DNA of 63,002 nucleotides from CF-118 sp035689345 (GTDB lineage Bacteria > Chloroflexota > Dormibacteria > Dormibacterales > Dormibacteraceae). Both the position numbers and the translations under genes were made by a program. Below the pieces are notes generated by a model. It did no database searches. It saw nothing but the letters and a program-made list of their open reading frames with translations, and was not told the DNA's origin. The stretch spans positions 1 through 63,002 of the forward strand of contig DASSLR010000072.1 of the NCBI GenBank assembly GCA_035689345.1, written 5' to 3'. Positions 1-8,140 of this stretch are shown here, one piece after another; the stretch's first letter is position 1, and each line of letters starts with the position of its first letter.

Positions 1-19
1 TTGTGATCGAGGGATCCGC

Positions 20-1147
20 ATGAGCAAGAACGGCATGGAAGGCATGCTCACGATCGGCGTCGAAGAGGAATACCAGATCATCGACGCGAGCGGCCAGCTC
101 CGCTCCCACATCGACACCCTGCTCGCGGCGGCCACTCCGAAGCTCGGCGAGAAGGTCAAGCGCGAGATGATGCAGTCCGTCGTCGAGGTCGGAACCTCGA
201 TCTGCGCCAACGTCGAAGAGGCCCGCGAACAGCTGGCGGACATGCGCGGCACGCTCGCCGACCTGCTGGCGCCGGAAGGCCTGCGCATCGCGTGCGCGGG
301 GACGCATCCCTTCTCCCACTGGCACGAGCAGCAGATCACCGACTACGAGCGCTACAAGCTCCTCGAAGAGGAGCTGCAGGACGTCGTGCGCGCGCTGGTC
401 ATCTTCGGCCTCCACGTGCACGTGGCCATCCCGGACCAGGAGCGGCGTATCGAGGTGCTCAACGAGGCTCGCTACTTCCTGCCGCACCTTCTGGCGCTGT
501 CCACGTCCAGCCCGTTCTGGATGGGACGCAACACCGGCCTGAAGTCGTACCGCAGCGTCGTGTGGTCCAACTTCCCGCGTACCGGCATCCCGCCCGAGCT
601 CAGCTCGTACGACGAATACGAGAACTACGTTCAGATGCTCGTCAAGACCGGGTCGATCGACAACGGCAAGAAGATCTGGTGGGACCTTCGTGCGCACCCG
701 CAGTTTCCGACGCTCGAGTTCCGCGTCTGCGACATGCCCACGCGCCTGGACGAGACGATCTGCTTGGCCGCTTTGATGCAGGCCATCTGCGCCAAGCTGC
801 TCAGGCTGCGGGCCAGGAATCTCGGCTTCCGCAAGTACATGCCGGCCCTCATCGCCGAGAACAAGTGGCGGGCGATCCGCTACGGCCTCGACGGCAAGCT
901 GATCGACTTCGGCATCGAGGCGGAGGTGCCGATGCGCGACCTCGCGCTGGAGCTCCTGGACTTCGTCGACGACGTGGTCGACGACCTGGGCTCCCGGCGC
1001 GCGGTCGAGTACGTGCACACGATCCTCAAGGAAGGCACGAGCGCCGACCGGCAGCTGGACGTCTTCAAGAAGGGCGGCGACACGCGCCAGGTCGTGGAGC
1101 TGCTGGCGCGCGAGACTCTCCTGCACCGCGAGACCGTCAAACAGTAA
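20..1147 (+). CDS. Carboxylate-amine ligase, YbdK / glutamate-cysteine ligase type 2 family
   Basis: 375 residues, the usual length for the YbdK (GCS2) branch of the glutamine-synthetase-like ATP-grasp ligases, which join glutamate or a related carboxylate to an amine. The family opening TIGVEEEYQIID is at residues 11-22; AGTHPFSHW lies near residue 93, GLHVHVAIP near 130, and WDLRAHPQFPTLEFRVCD near 226, all hallmark nucleotide/metal-site segments. The ATG follows a GAGGGA ribosome site by 6 bases. It stands alone, 188 bp ahead of UPF0182. True gamma-glutamylcysteine synthesis is not proven; YbdK homologues have weak activity. Confidence 0.9.
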   Translation: MSKNGMEGMLTIGVEEEYQIIDASGQLRSHIDTLLAAATPKLGEKVKREMMQSVVEVGTSICANVEEAREQLADMRGTLADLLAPEGLRIACAGTHPFSHWHEQQITDYERYKLLEEELQDVVRALVIFGLHVHVAIPDQERRIEVLNEARYFLPHLLALSTSSPFWMGRNTGLKSYRSVVWSNFPRTGIPPELSSYDEYENYVQMLVKTGSIDNGKKIWWDLRAHPQFPTLEFRVCDMPTRLDETICLAALMQAICAKLLRLRARNLGFRKYMPALIAENKWRAIRYGLDGKLIDFGIEAEVPMRDLALELLDFVDDVVDDLGSRRAVEYVHTILKEGTSADRQLDVFKKGGDTRQVVELLARETLLHRETVKQ

Positions 1148-1192
1148 CGACCACGTGTTCGTGAGGCAGGTGTGCTCGCGCACCCTGCTTAT

Positions 1193-1308
1193 CGTGGCGC
1201 TCAGGCCGGATTCATTCCGGCCGTCGCGCCGTGTGGCACATTCCAACGCCGCGTGGTGCGGGAGAGGTGGGGGTTCCGCGGGGGAGGACATCTGTCCTCA
1301 CCCGCGCC
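1193..1308 (+). repeat. Dispersed palindromic repeat, copy 1
   Basis: First of two copies of a roughly 116-120 bp element; the second is inverted at 7976-8095. Block 1 (1193-1222) is 30 bases identical to copy 2 and contains a stem-loop with arms GGCCGGA/TCCGGCC. Block 2 (about 1251-1308) is nearly identical to copy 2 apart from one inserted G and a C/T change, and carries the near-palindrome GAGGACATCTGTCCTC. The middle 28 bases differ. It fills the spacer upstream of UPF0182. No coding potential seen. Confidence 0.85.
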
Positions 1309-1335
1309 TTCTGGTGCGCGTATGGTGATGCGGCC

Positions 1336-4185
1336 ATGACCCGGCGGTACCGGCCGTTCGACCCGTTCGAGCGCGGTCCCTTCGAGCCTCCACGCGACAT
1401 CCGCGTCCCCAGGCCGCCGCGGCGCTTCTGGGTCGGCCTGGGCCTCTTCGGCGTCGCCGTCCTGGTCTTCATCTTCGCGAGCCCGATCGTGAACCTGATC
1501 ACCGAGCTGCAGTGGTACGACGCGCTCGGCTTCAAGGACGTCTATACGACGCGCCTGGTGCTGGAGACCGCGCTGTTCGTGGGCAGCCTCGTGATCACCT
1601 TTGCCTACCTGTTCGCGAACGCGCTCATCGCGTTGCGCGTGCGCTCAGGTCCGGGCCTTCGCGCCGTGGGCATCCGCCGGCCGATCCTGCGCAGCGCGAC
1701 GGGCGTCGTCGCCCTGATCGCGTCCGCGATCATCGCCCTGATCCTGTCCGGCGGCGCCGGCACGCAGTGGCAGCTGCTGGCCCTCTACCAGCACGCCGCG
1801 CCGACTGGAACGACCGACCCTGTGCTCGGCCAGGACATCTCGTTCTACCTGCTGTCGCTGCCGTTCCTGCACTCGGTCGTCAACTGGGCGCTGGGCCTCG
1901 GCTTCATGGGTGCGCTGCTGATCGCCGTGCTCTACGCCTGGCGAGGCGACCAGTTCGACCTGAACTTCAGTCCGCTGGCGATCGGGCACATCTCGGCGGC
2001 GCTGGCCCTGTTCGCCCTGTCCCTGGCGGCGTGGCTGTGGCTCGGGCGCTTCGACCTTCTCTACTCCCACAACACCTCGGTCGTCTGGGGCGCGGCTTAC
2101 ACCGACGTCAACGCGCGACTGCCGCTGCTGACTTTCGAGGCCGGCGCGGGCGTCGTGCTCGCGGGCGGGCTCGTCGCCAACCTTTGGATCCGCCGCATGT
2201 GGGTGCCGCTGGCGGCGGCCGGCCTGTTCGTGGCGATGCTGGTGCTCGGCCAGATCTATCCCGCGGTCGTGCAGGGATTCCTCGTAACTCCGAACGCCCA
2301 GTCGTACGAGCTGCCCTACATCCAGCGCGAGATCTCCGGCACACGCAACGCGTACGGACTGAGCAACGTCAGCGTGCGCAACTTCACCGGCGATCAGCCG
2401 CTCACCGCCCAGGCCGTGCGGAACGACTCGGCGACCATCGACAACCTGCGGTTGTGGGACTTCTCGGCGCTGCAGGACACCTACGCCCAGCAGCAGGGCA
2501 TCCGCCTCTACTACACGTTCCACGACATCGACATCGACCGTTACTCGATCGGGAACCAGTACCAGTCGCTGGAGATCAGCGCCCGCGAGTTCGACTTCTC
2601 CAAGCTGCCGGGCTCGGCCCAGAACTGGATCAATCAGCACCTCCAGTACACCCACGGCTATGGCGTCGCCGCCAGCCCGGTCAACGCGGTCGTCGGCGAA
2701 GGCCTGCCGGACTACATCGTCGGCGACATCCCACCGAAAGGTTCGCTGCCCGTCACCCAGCCCGCTATCTACTTCGGCGAGCTCACCACCGACTACGTCA
2801 TCGCGCCTTCGACCACCAAGGAGTTCGACTACCCGAAGGGCTCCCAGGACGTGTACACCTCGTACACAGGCACGCACGGCGTGCCGCTCAGCGGAGCCAA
2901 TCGCGCCCTGTGGTCCCTGAAGCTGGGCGATTTCAACCTCCTGGTTTCGGGCCAGATCACTCCTGAGTCCGAGATCCTCTATCGCCGCAGCATCGTCCAG
3001 CGGGTCTCTGAGCTCGCGCCTTTCCTCACGCTCGACGGTGACCCTTACATCGTGGTCGTCGACGGCAAGCTCTACTGGATCATGGACGCCTACACGACCG
3101 GCTCCACCTACCCCTACTCAAAGACGTTGACGTTCGGCGACAACGACATCAACTACATCCGCAACTCGGTGAAGGTGGTCGTCAACGCGTATGACGGGAC
3201 GGTCGACTTCTACGTCTTCGACGCCAACGATCCCATCATCAAGGCCTACGGGGCGACCTTCCCGCACCTTTTCAAGTCCATGGATTCCATGCCGGCGGGC
3301 CTGCGCGCGCACGTTCGCGTCCCGGTGGATCTCTTCAACGTGCAGGTCCAGATCTACGCCACGTACCACATCACCGACCCGAAGGTCTTCTTCGCGCGCG
3401 AGGACGTGTGGGACATCCCGACCGCGTCGACCTCGCCCGGAGCCACCGGAACGCAGGTGCAGCCCTACTACGTGCTGTTCCGCCTGCCCGGCGAGGCGAC
3501 GCCCGAGTTCCTGCTGATCATGCCGTACACGCCGCTGAACAAGCAGAACATGGTGTCCTGGCTCGCCGTGCGCAGCGATGGTTCGAACTACGGCCAGTAC
3601 ATCGATTACGTGCTGCCCAAGGACAAGGTGATATTCGGGCCGCAACAGGTGGCCAACCGAATCAACCAGGACCCCAACGTGTCACGTGACTTCACGCTTT
3701 TTCATCAGGCGGGCTCGACCGTGGTGCAGGGCAACCTGCTGGTCGTGCCGATCGGCGACAGCTTCCTTTACTTCGAGCCCATCTATCTGCGCGCCGCGCA
3801 GGCGCAAAGCCTGCCCGAGCTCAAGAAGGTGATCCTCGCCGACCAGGCCAGCGTCGCCTACACCGACACCCTGCAGCAGGCGATCGACCAGCTCGTCGGC
3901 ACCGGCACCGCACCACCGCCCACCAACAACCCTCCACCGACCACGCTCACGCCGGCCCAGGTCGCGCAGATCGAAGACCTGGTGACGCAGGCCAACCTGC
4001 ACTACAACGCCGCCTACGCGGCGCTGAAGATCGGCGACCTGGCGACGTTCGCTTCGGAGATGCAGAAGGTCGGCCAGATCCTGAAGCAGCTGCAGGCAAT
4101 CACGGGCACGACTTCGACGCCAGGCGCCACGCCGAGCCCATCGCCCGGCGCGCGCGCCTCGCCTTCACCCAGTTCCAGTCCGTAA
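1336..4185 (+). CDS. UPF0182 (COG1615) large membrane protein
   Basis: Uncharacterised UPF0182 membrane protein, 949 residues. The first third has about seven hydrophobic segments (for example around residues 27-50, 75-100 and 125-145). The long extracytoplasmic part holds family landmarks such as PYIQREISGTRNAYGL, the TRPA-like NRALWSLKLGDFNLLVSGQI region and LIMPYTPLNKQNM. The C-terminus is a proline/serine/threonine tail. I chose ATG 1336 rather than the upstream in-frame ATG at 1231 because the latter would translate the dispersed repeat; TATGGT at 1321-1326 sits 9 bases before this ATG and could be the -10 of a leaderless transcript. The 3' end overlaps the convergent pcm gene by 21 bp. 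Function unknown. Confidence 0.9.
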   Translation: MTRRYRPFDPFERGPFEPPRDIRVPRPPRRFWVGLGLFGVAVLVFIFASPIVNLITELQWYDALGFKDVYTTRLVLETALFVGSLVITFAYLFANALIALRVRSGPGLRAVGIRRPILRSATGVVALIASAIIALILSGGAGTQWQLLALYQHAAPTGTTDPVLGQDISFYLLSLPFLHSVVNWALGLGFMGALLIAVLYAWRGDQFDLNFSPLAIGHISAALALFALSLAAWLWLGRFDLLYSHNTSVVWGAAYTDVNARLPLLTFEAGAGVVLAGGLVANLWIRRMWVPLAAAGLFVAMLVLGQIYPAVVQGFLVTPNAQSYELPYIQREISGTRNAYGLSNVSVRNFTGDQPLTAQAVRNDSATIDNLRLWDFSALQDTYAQQQGIRLYYTFHDIDIDRYSIGNQYQSLEISAREFDFSKLPGSAQNWINQHLQYTHGYGVAASPVNAVVGEGLPDYIVGDIPPKGSLPVTQPAIYFGELTTDYVIAPSTTKEFDYPKGSQDVYTSYTGTHGVPLSGANRALWSLKLGDFNLLVSGQITPESEILYRRSIVQRVSELAPFLTLDGDPYIVVVDGKLYWIMDAYTTGSTYPYSKTLTFGDNDINYIRNSVKVVVNAYDGTVDFYVFDANDPIIKAYGATFPHLFKSMDSMPAGLRAHVRVPVDLFNVQVQIYATYHITDPKVFFAREDVWDIPTASTSPGATGTQVQPYYVLFRLPGEATPEFLLIMPYTPLNKQNMVSWLAVRSDGSNYGQYIDYVLPKDKVIFGPQQVANRINQDPNVSRDFTLFHQAGSTVVQGNLLVVPIGDSFLYFEPIYLRAAQAQSLPELKKVILADQASVAYTDTLQQAIDQLVGTGTAPPPTNNPPPTTLTPAQVAQIEDLVTQANLHYNAAYAALKIGDLATFASEMQKVGQILKQLQAITGTTSTPGATPSPSPGARASPSPSSSP

Positions 4186-4776
4186 GGGGACGAACAGCAC
4201 TGGAAAGAGCGAGCGGTAGCTGACGCTGCCCTCGCTCTTGACGTAGAGGCGGAGGTCCTGCGGCTCGTCCGAGGTGACCTGCACCGGCACGACGAGCCGG
4301 CCACCCTCCGCCAGCTGCTCGATGAGCGGAGGCGGCACCTGGGTCGCCGCGCACGCCACGAGGATCGCGTCGTAAGGAGCGTCCGCGGGCCAGCCGAGGC
4401 TGCCGTCGCCGACAGCCACCTCGACGTTGGCGAATCCAAGTCGCCGCAGCGCGGCCGACGCCTGCTCGGCGAGGGCAGCTTCGCGCTCGACGGTGATAAC
4501 CCGACGGCAGAGACGGCTCAGGATGGCCGCCTGGTAGCCCGATCCGGTCCCGACCTCGAGCGCGATCGACTCCGGGGTGAGGTTCAGCGATTGCGTCATC
4601 AAGGCCACGACCAGCGGCTGCGAGATCGTCTGCCCGCAACCGATCGCGAGCGCGCGGTCCTCATACGCGTGACGGCGTGCACGGCCGGTGAGAAATTCTT
4701 CGCGCGGGATCTCCGCCATGACGCGCAACACTCGCTCATCCGTCACTCCGTGCGGGATGAGCTGCTCGACGACCAT
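4165..4776 (-). CDS. pcm: Protein-L-isoaspartate O-methyltransferase
   Basis: 203-residue SAM-dependent enzyme that methylates isoaspartyl residues to start repair of aged proteins. Residues 47-55 (GCGQTISQP) are the PCMT-specific substrate segment and 74-83 (EVGTGSGYQA) the SAM-binding motif I. Start taken at ATG 4776 (MVVEQL); homologues usually have a few residues before this, so an in-frame TTG 7 codons upstream (4797) is possible. It is divergent from the HPRT gene and its tail overlaps UPF0182. Confidence 0.92.
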   Translation of the reverse strand: MVVEQLIPHGVTDERVLRVMAEIPREEFLTGRARRHAYEDRALAIGCGQTISQPLVVALMTQSLNLTPESIALEVGTGSGYQAAILSRLCRRVITVEREAALAEQASAALRRLGFANVEVAVGDGSLGWPADAPYDAILVACAATQVPPPLIEQLAEGGRLVVPVQVTSDEPQDLRLYVKSEGSVSYRSLFPVLFVPLRTGTG

Positions 4777-4830
4777 GCGCTGGGCCGAAGAGGCCAATCC
4801 AAGTCCGAGAGTACAATCGTTCCTGTCGTC

Positions 4831-5817
4831 GTGGCGTCGGCCCCAGTACCCATCCCACACCAGTGGCGCCGCCCGGTCAGGCAACGTTCTCGCCTGATCC
4901 GTCGCGTCGGCCCCGCCCATTCCCGCGTGGAATTCGCGCACCACTCCGAGCAGGAGTTCGCGCGCTTCCTCGACTACTACCGCATCCGGTGGACGTACGA
5001 GCCCGTCTCGTTCCCGATCGCGTGGGACTCGGGTCGCGTCGCCGAGATGTTCACTCCCGACTTCTACCTGCCCGAGCACGACCAGTACGTGGAGCTCACG
5101 ACGATGAAGCAATCGCTCGTGACTCCGAAGAACCGCAAGGTGCGGCTGCTGCGAGAGCTCTACCCGGACGTCAACGTCAGGCTGCTCTACCGCAAGGATT
5201 ACCACCAGCTGCTCGCGCAGGCCGGCTACGGCGCGCTCGACGTGCAGGACCTGCGCAAGGACGCGGTCGGCGACATCCTCATTTCGCCCGTCGAGCTGGA
5301 GACGCGCGTACGGTCGCTCGCGCGGCGCATATCGCGCGACTACCGCGGGCGGTCGATCGTGCTCGTGGGCGTGCTGAAGGGCATCACGTTCTTCCTGGCC
5401 GATCTCGCGCGTCAGATCAAGGTGCCGTTCGTGATCGACTACCTCGACCTGAAGCGTTTCGCCGGCTCGCTGCCGAGCGAGCGGGTGCGCATCTCGCGCC
5501 AGATCGACTACCCGATCGAAGGCCGCCACGTCCTCCTCGTCGAGGACATCGTGAACACGGGTTTGACGCTCGACTACGTGCTTTCCGAGCTGAAGCTGCG
5601 CGCGCCCGCGTCGATCGAGGTCGTCACGCTGCTGGAGCGCCCGATGCGCCGGCTGGTCCCGGTCCCTGTTCGCTACACGGGTTTCCAGATCGCCAACGAG
5701 TACGTCGTCGGCTACGGGCTCGACTATCGGGAGCTGTACCGCAACCTGCCGTTCGTGGCGGTGCTGAGGCCACGCGTGTACGAGGTGGACACGGCGCCGC
5801 CCGAGGCTGTGCAGTAG
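4831..5817 (+). CDS. hpt: Hypoxanthine phosphoribosyltransferase with extra N-terminal nuclease-like domain
   Basis: The C-terminal part, about 185 residues, is a purine phosphoribosyltransferase converting hypoxanthine/guanine plus PRPP to IMP/GMP; the PRPP loop VLLVEDIVNTGLTL is near residue 233 and VGVLKGITFFLADL is the family's early motif. The preceding 110 residues are not part of HPRT: FTPDFYLPE, VELTTMK and TPKNRKVRLLRELYP resemble a PD-(D/E)XK nuclease fold, but the expected E-x-K reads E-L-T. Start is uncertain: GTG 4831 (328 aa; TACAAT at 4812-4817 just upstream) or GTG 4927 (296 aa), which begins where conservation seems to start. Confidence 0.85.
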   Translation: MASAPVPIPHQWRRPVRQRSRLIRRVGPAHSRVEFAHHSEQEFARFLDYYRIRWTYEPVSFPIAWDSGRVAEMFTPDFYLPEHDQYVELTTMKQSLVTPKNRKVRLLRELYPDVNVRLLYRKDYHQLLAQAGYGALDVQDLRKDAVGDILISPVELETRVRSLARRISRDYRGRSIVLVGVLKGITFFLADLARQIKVPFVIDYLDLKRFAGSLPSERVRISRQIDYPIEGRHVLLVEDIVNTGLTLDYVLSELKLRAPASIEVVTLLERPMRRLVPVPVRYTGFQIANEYVVGYGLDYRELYRNLPFVAVLRPRVYEVDTAPPEAVQ

Positions 5818-5852
5818 CCCCGGCGGACCGGCTTCTCCGGCTGCTCGCCTGG

Positions 5853-6131
5853 ATGGCCGGCCGGCCGTTCGCGGAGCTGGCCGAAGGCGACCCCAGCCTC
5901 CTCGAGCAGGTGGAGCGGATCGTGCTGGACGCCCATCGCCGCCTGTCCGAGGCTCACGGCAGGCCGTGGTCGCGACCCATCGCCTATCGCTGGCTGCGGT
6001 ACGAGGATCCGATGCCCGTGGAGCGCCTGGCGCAGGGCGTGGAGAGGCTCGTGGAGGAGGGCGCTACGTTCCACTCCGCCGCTGTGGACAAAGCCTGTGC
6101 GGAGGCCGTCGCGAGGGGCTTTTCGAATTGA
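5853..6131 (+). CDS. Small conserved-looking hypothetical protein
   Basis: 92 codons with strong G/C preference at third positions, so probably real. The product is mostly helical and charged (AELAEGDPSLLEQVERIV ... RPIAYRWLRYEDPMP) with no membrane segment or motif I recognise. It follows hpt by 35 bp and may be co-transcribed. No clear ribosome site precedes ATG 5853 and the frame stays open upstream, so the start is a guess. Confidence 0.55.
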   Translation: MAGRPFAELAEGDPSLLEQVERIVLDAHRRLSEAHGRPWSRPIAYRWLRYEDPMPVERLAQGVERLVEEGATFHSAAVDKACAEAVARGFSN

Positions 6132-6155
6132 GGTCCGGGTGTGGAGCCTTTGTGG

Positions 6156-6295
6156 AAAAGTAATGCCCCAAGCGACCTTCCTGTTTACCCTGAAGTCCCC
6201 TATGCGTTTTTCGGTTTCCACCCCGGCTCACGCCGGACCTTCCACCTACTCGACGTTCGGTATCCTCAGGTTTACCGTACTCAGCCGCTTGGGGC
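6156..6295 (-). ncRNA. Candidate structured RNA gene, about 130-140 nt
   Basis: Read on the minus strand, the segment begins GCCCCAAGCG (6295-6286) and ends CGCTTGGGGC (6175-6166), a perfect 10-bp closing stem, followed by ATTACTTTT. Inside are CCGGC-GTGA-GCCGG (GNRA tetraloop), GGT-GGAA-ACC (GNRA tetraloop), CGGTA...TACCG, and CCTGAGG that can pair with CTTCAGG; GGTAAAC occurs near both ends. A near-consensus promoter ends 7 bases before the first base of the stem. I compared it by eye with SRP RNA, 6S, tmRNA, RNase P and common riboswitches and found no match. No open frame covers it. Confidence 0.5.
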
Positions 6296-6302
6296 GACGC
6301 GA

Positions 6303-6331
6303 AAATTAACAGGGCACTAAGAGCCCGTCAA
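6303..6331 (-). promoter_or_regulatory. Promoter for the candidate RNA gene
   Basis: On the minus strand TTGACG (6331-6326), a 17-base spacer and TAATTT (6308-6303). Expected transcription start about 7 bases on, at 6295, is the first base of the RNA's closing stem. An A/T-rich tract at 6332-6360 (with a run of seven A) could act as an UP element. Confidence 0.6.
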
Positions 6332-6371
6332 GAATCAAAAAAATCGGTACGCCTGGCAAAAATTTGTGGGC

Positions 6372-6405
6372 TTGACACACGTTGCGGCGGCCCTTAGTGG
6401 GCCGC
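6372..6405 (+). promoter_or_regulatory. Thiolase promoter with inverted repeat
   Basis: TTGACA at 6372-6377 is followed after 17 bases by TAGTGG (6395-6400). A perfect inverted repeat GCGGCCC-TTAGT-GGGCCGC (6387-6405) overlaps that -10 region and could be an operator or a leader hairpin. A GAGGAG ribosome site at about 6432-6437 precedes ATG 6447. This and the RNA promoter divide the 315-bp gap between 6131 and 6447. Confidence 0.5.
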
Positions 6406-6446
6406 TCGTAAGATGACGACACCATCAACGGTGAGGAGTTATTGAG

Positions 6447-7610
6447 ATGCGCGAAGCCGTGATCGTAGAGGCCGTCAGGACTCCCATCGGCAAGCGCAAC
6501 GGCAAGCTGAAGGACATCCATCCGGTCGTGCTCGGCTCGCTCGTTCTGAAAGAGATCGTGCGGCGCGCGGGCATTCAGCCGGAGCAGGTCGACGACGTCG
6601 TTTTCGGTTGTGTCGGCCAGGCCGGCGAACAGAGTCTCAACATCGCGCGCAACGCGTGGCTCACGACAGGCTTCCCGGTGACCACTCCGGCGACGACCGT
6701 TGACAGGCAGTGCGGCTCGAGCCAGCAGGCTCTGCATTTCGCGGCCAACCTGATCCAGTCCGGCGTTTGTGACGTGACGATCGCCGCCGGAGTGGAGTCC
6801 ATGAGCCGCGTGCCCATGGGATCGAACGCCATGCAGCCCGGCAATCCATTTCCGCCAGAGCTGACCGAGCTCTACGACCTCGTGCCGCAGGGCATCAGCG
6901 CCGAGCTCATCGCGCGCAAGTACGGCATCTCGCGCAAGGCGATGGACGAGTTCGGCGTCCGCAGCCACCAGCACGCCCATGAGGCGACCGAGAAGGGCTA
7001 CATGGAGTCGCAGATCGTGCCCGTCGACGTCCCTGTCGAGGGCAACGGCCACACCGACGTGTTCAAGAAGGACGAGGGCATCCGCGCCAACGCCAGCTAC
7101 GAGGCGACGGCGGCGCTGCAGCCGGCGTTCAACCCGGAGCACTCGATCACCGCCGGCAACTCGAGCCAGATCTCCGATGGAGCGGCCGCGGTGATGCTCA
7201 TGTCCCTGGAGAAGGCGAAGAAGCTCGGCCTCAAGCCGCGCGCGCGGATCCGCGCGCAGGCCGTTGTCGGCACCGACCCCGTGCTCATGCTCGAGGGTCC
7301 GATACCTGGCACGGCGGCGGTCCTGAAGAGGGCCGGGCTCGAGCTGTCGAGCATCGATCTCTTCGAGGTCAACGAGGCGTTCGCCTCGGTCGTGCTGGCT
7401 TGGCAGAAGGAAACCGGCGCGGACATGGACAAGACCAACGTCAACGGTGGGGCTATCGCGATGGGCCACCCGCTGGGCGCGTCCGGCGTGATCCTGATGA
7501 ACCGGCTCCTCTACGAGCTCGAGCGGCGTGACCTGCGCTACGGGCTCGAGACGATGTGCTGCGGCGGCGGCATCGGCACCGCGACCATCATTGACCGCGT
7601 CGTCGAATGA
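6447..7610 (+). CDS. Thiolase (acetyl-CoA C-acyltransferase)
   Basis: 387-residue thiolase, full family length. The nucleophilic cysteine is in VDRQCGSSQQALH (about residue 89), the catalytic histidine in AMGHPLGASG (about 340) and the second cysteine in MCCGGGIGTA (about 372). It condenses or cleaves acyl-CoA/acetyl-CoA in fatty-acid oxidation or acetoacetyl-CoA formation. It overlaps the cupin gene by ATGA, and its own promoter lies upstream. Chain-length specificity cannot be read from sequence. Confidence 0.95.
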   Translation: MREAVIVEAVRTPIGKRNGKLKDIHPVVLGSLVLKEIVRRAGIQPEQVDDVVFGCVGQAGEQSLNIARNAWLTTGFPVTTPATTVDRQCGSSQQALHFAANLIQSGVCDVTIAAGVESMSRVPMGSNAMQPGNPFPPELTELYDLVPQGISAELIARKYGISRKAMDEFGVRSHQHAHEATEKGYMESQIVPVDVPVEGNGHTDVFKKDEGIRANASYEATAALQPAFNPEHSITAGNSSQISDGAAAVMLMSLEKAKKLGLKPRARIRAQAVVGTDPVLMLEGPIPGTAAVLKRAGLELSSIDLFEVNEAFASVVLAWQKETGADMDKTNVNGGAIAMGHPLGASGVILMNRLLYELERRDLRYGLETMCCGGGIGTATIIDRVVE

Positions 7611-7972
7611 GCGCCTTCAAACCGGTCGCCGAGCTGGAGCCGATCGTGCTCGCGGACGGCATCAGGGCGCGTGCCGTGAAGGGCGAGCGCATGACGATGG
7701 CCGTGGTCGACCTCGCCCCCAACGCCATCTCGCCGGAGCACAAGCACGAGAACGAGCAGCTCGGCTTCGTGATCCGCGGCTCGATGACGATGCGCATCGG
7801 CGATGAAGTGCTCGAGCTGAAGGCCGGCGACACGTATGTCATCCCCAGCCACGTCGAGCACGGCGCGGCGGCCGGACCCGACGGTGCCACGGTGACCGAC
7901 GTGTTCGCACCGATCCGCGCGGACTGGGACTCCCGCGAACGGGAGCACCCGTCAGCGGGAGACTGGCCTTAA
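7607..7972 (+). CDS. Cupin-domain protein
   Basis: 121-residue single-domain cupin. Residues about 44-55 (SPEHKHENEQLG) are cupin motif 1 with the H-x-H...E metal ligands, and GDTYVIPSHVEHG is motif 2 with its histidine. It is translationally coupled (4-bp overlap) to the thiolase. Such small cupins bind a metal and may be isomerases, dioxygenases or ligand sensors; the substrate is unknown. The TAA stop runs straight into repeat copy 2. Confidence 0.85.
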   Translation: MSAFKPVAELEPIVLADGIRARAVKGERMTMAVVDLAPNAISPEHKHENEQLGFVIRGSMTMRIGDEVLELKAGDTYVIPSHVEHGAAAGPDGATVTDVFAPIRADWDSREREHPSAGDWP

Positions 7973-7975
7973 CAG

Positions 7976-8095
7976 GGCGCGGGTGAGGACAGATGTCCTC
8001 CCCCGCGAAACCCCCACCTCTCCGCACCACGCGTGGTTGGCTCGGCTGCTGGAACGCCGGGTGCCGGCCGGAATGAATCCGGCCTGAGCGCCACG
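7976..8095 (-). repeat. Dispersed palindromic repeat, copy 2 (inverted)
   Basis: Inverted copy of the element at 1193-1308. Bases 8066-8095 are the reverse complement of the 30-base block; 7976-8032 match the second block, including the AGGACA/TGTCCT palindrome. It begins 4 bases after the cupin stop codon and fills most of the 162-bp gap before the convergent glycosylase gene. The differing middle contains GGTTGGCTCGGC, a 12-mer also found reversed at 59017-59028. Confidence 0.85.
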
Positions 8096-8102
8096 CTCGT
8101 CA

Positions 8103-8140
8103 GCTAAAAGGCCAGCTGGTCCCCGCGCCTCTTTTTAGTC
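8103..8140. terminator. Possible bidirectional terminator
   Basis: An imperfect inverted repeat, CTAAAAGGCC at one end and GCCTCTTTTTAG at the other, lies between two convergent genes and has T-rich ends in both directions. Weak: the stem needs two bulges. Confidence 0.3.

Noticed and set aside
1231..1335. N-terminal extension of UPF0182 starting at ATG 1231
   Set aside because: It would translate the dispersed palindromic repeat; ATG 1336 begins where the protein looks conserved.
6081..6160. TGTGGACAA and TGTGGAAAA as DnaA boxes of an origin
   Set aside because: Only two imperfect boxes, one inside a gene, and no dnaA, dnaN or gyr genes nearby.
6170..6190. CTGTTTACC on the plus strand as part of an SRP (4.5S) RNA
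   Set aside because: The downstream GGAAGCAGCC half of the SRP hairpin is missing and the promoter lies on the other strand.
6306..6313. TTAACAGG at 6306 as another regulon copy
   Set aside because: No -10 at the right distance on the plus strand; these bases are explained by the minus-strand RNA promoter.
7970..7980. TTAACAGG after the cupin gene, as a fifth regulon promoter
   Set aside because: No GTT or TANNCT at the fixed spacing; it merely overlaps the cupin stop codon and the start of the repeat.
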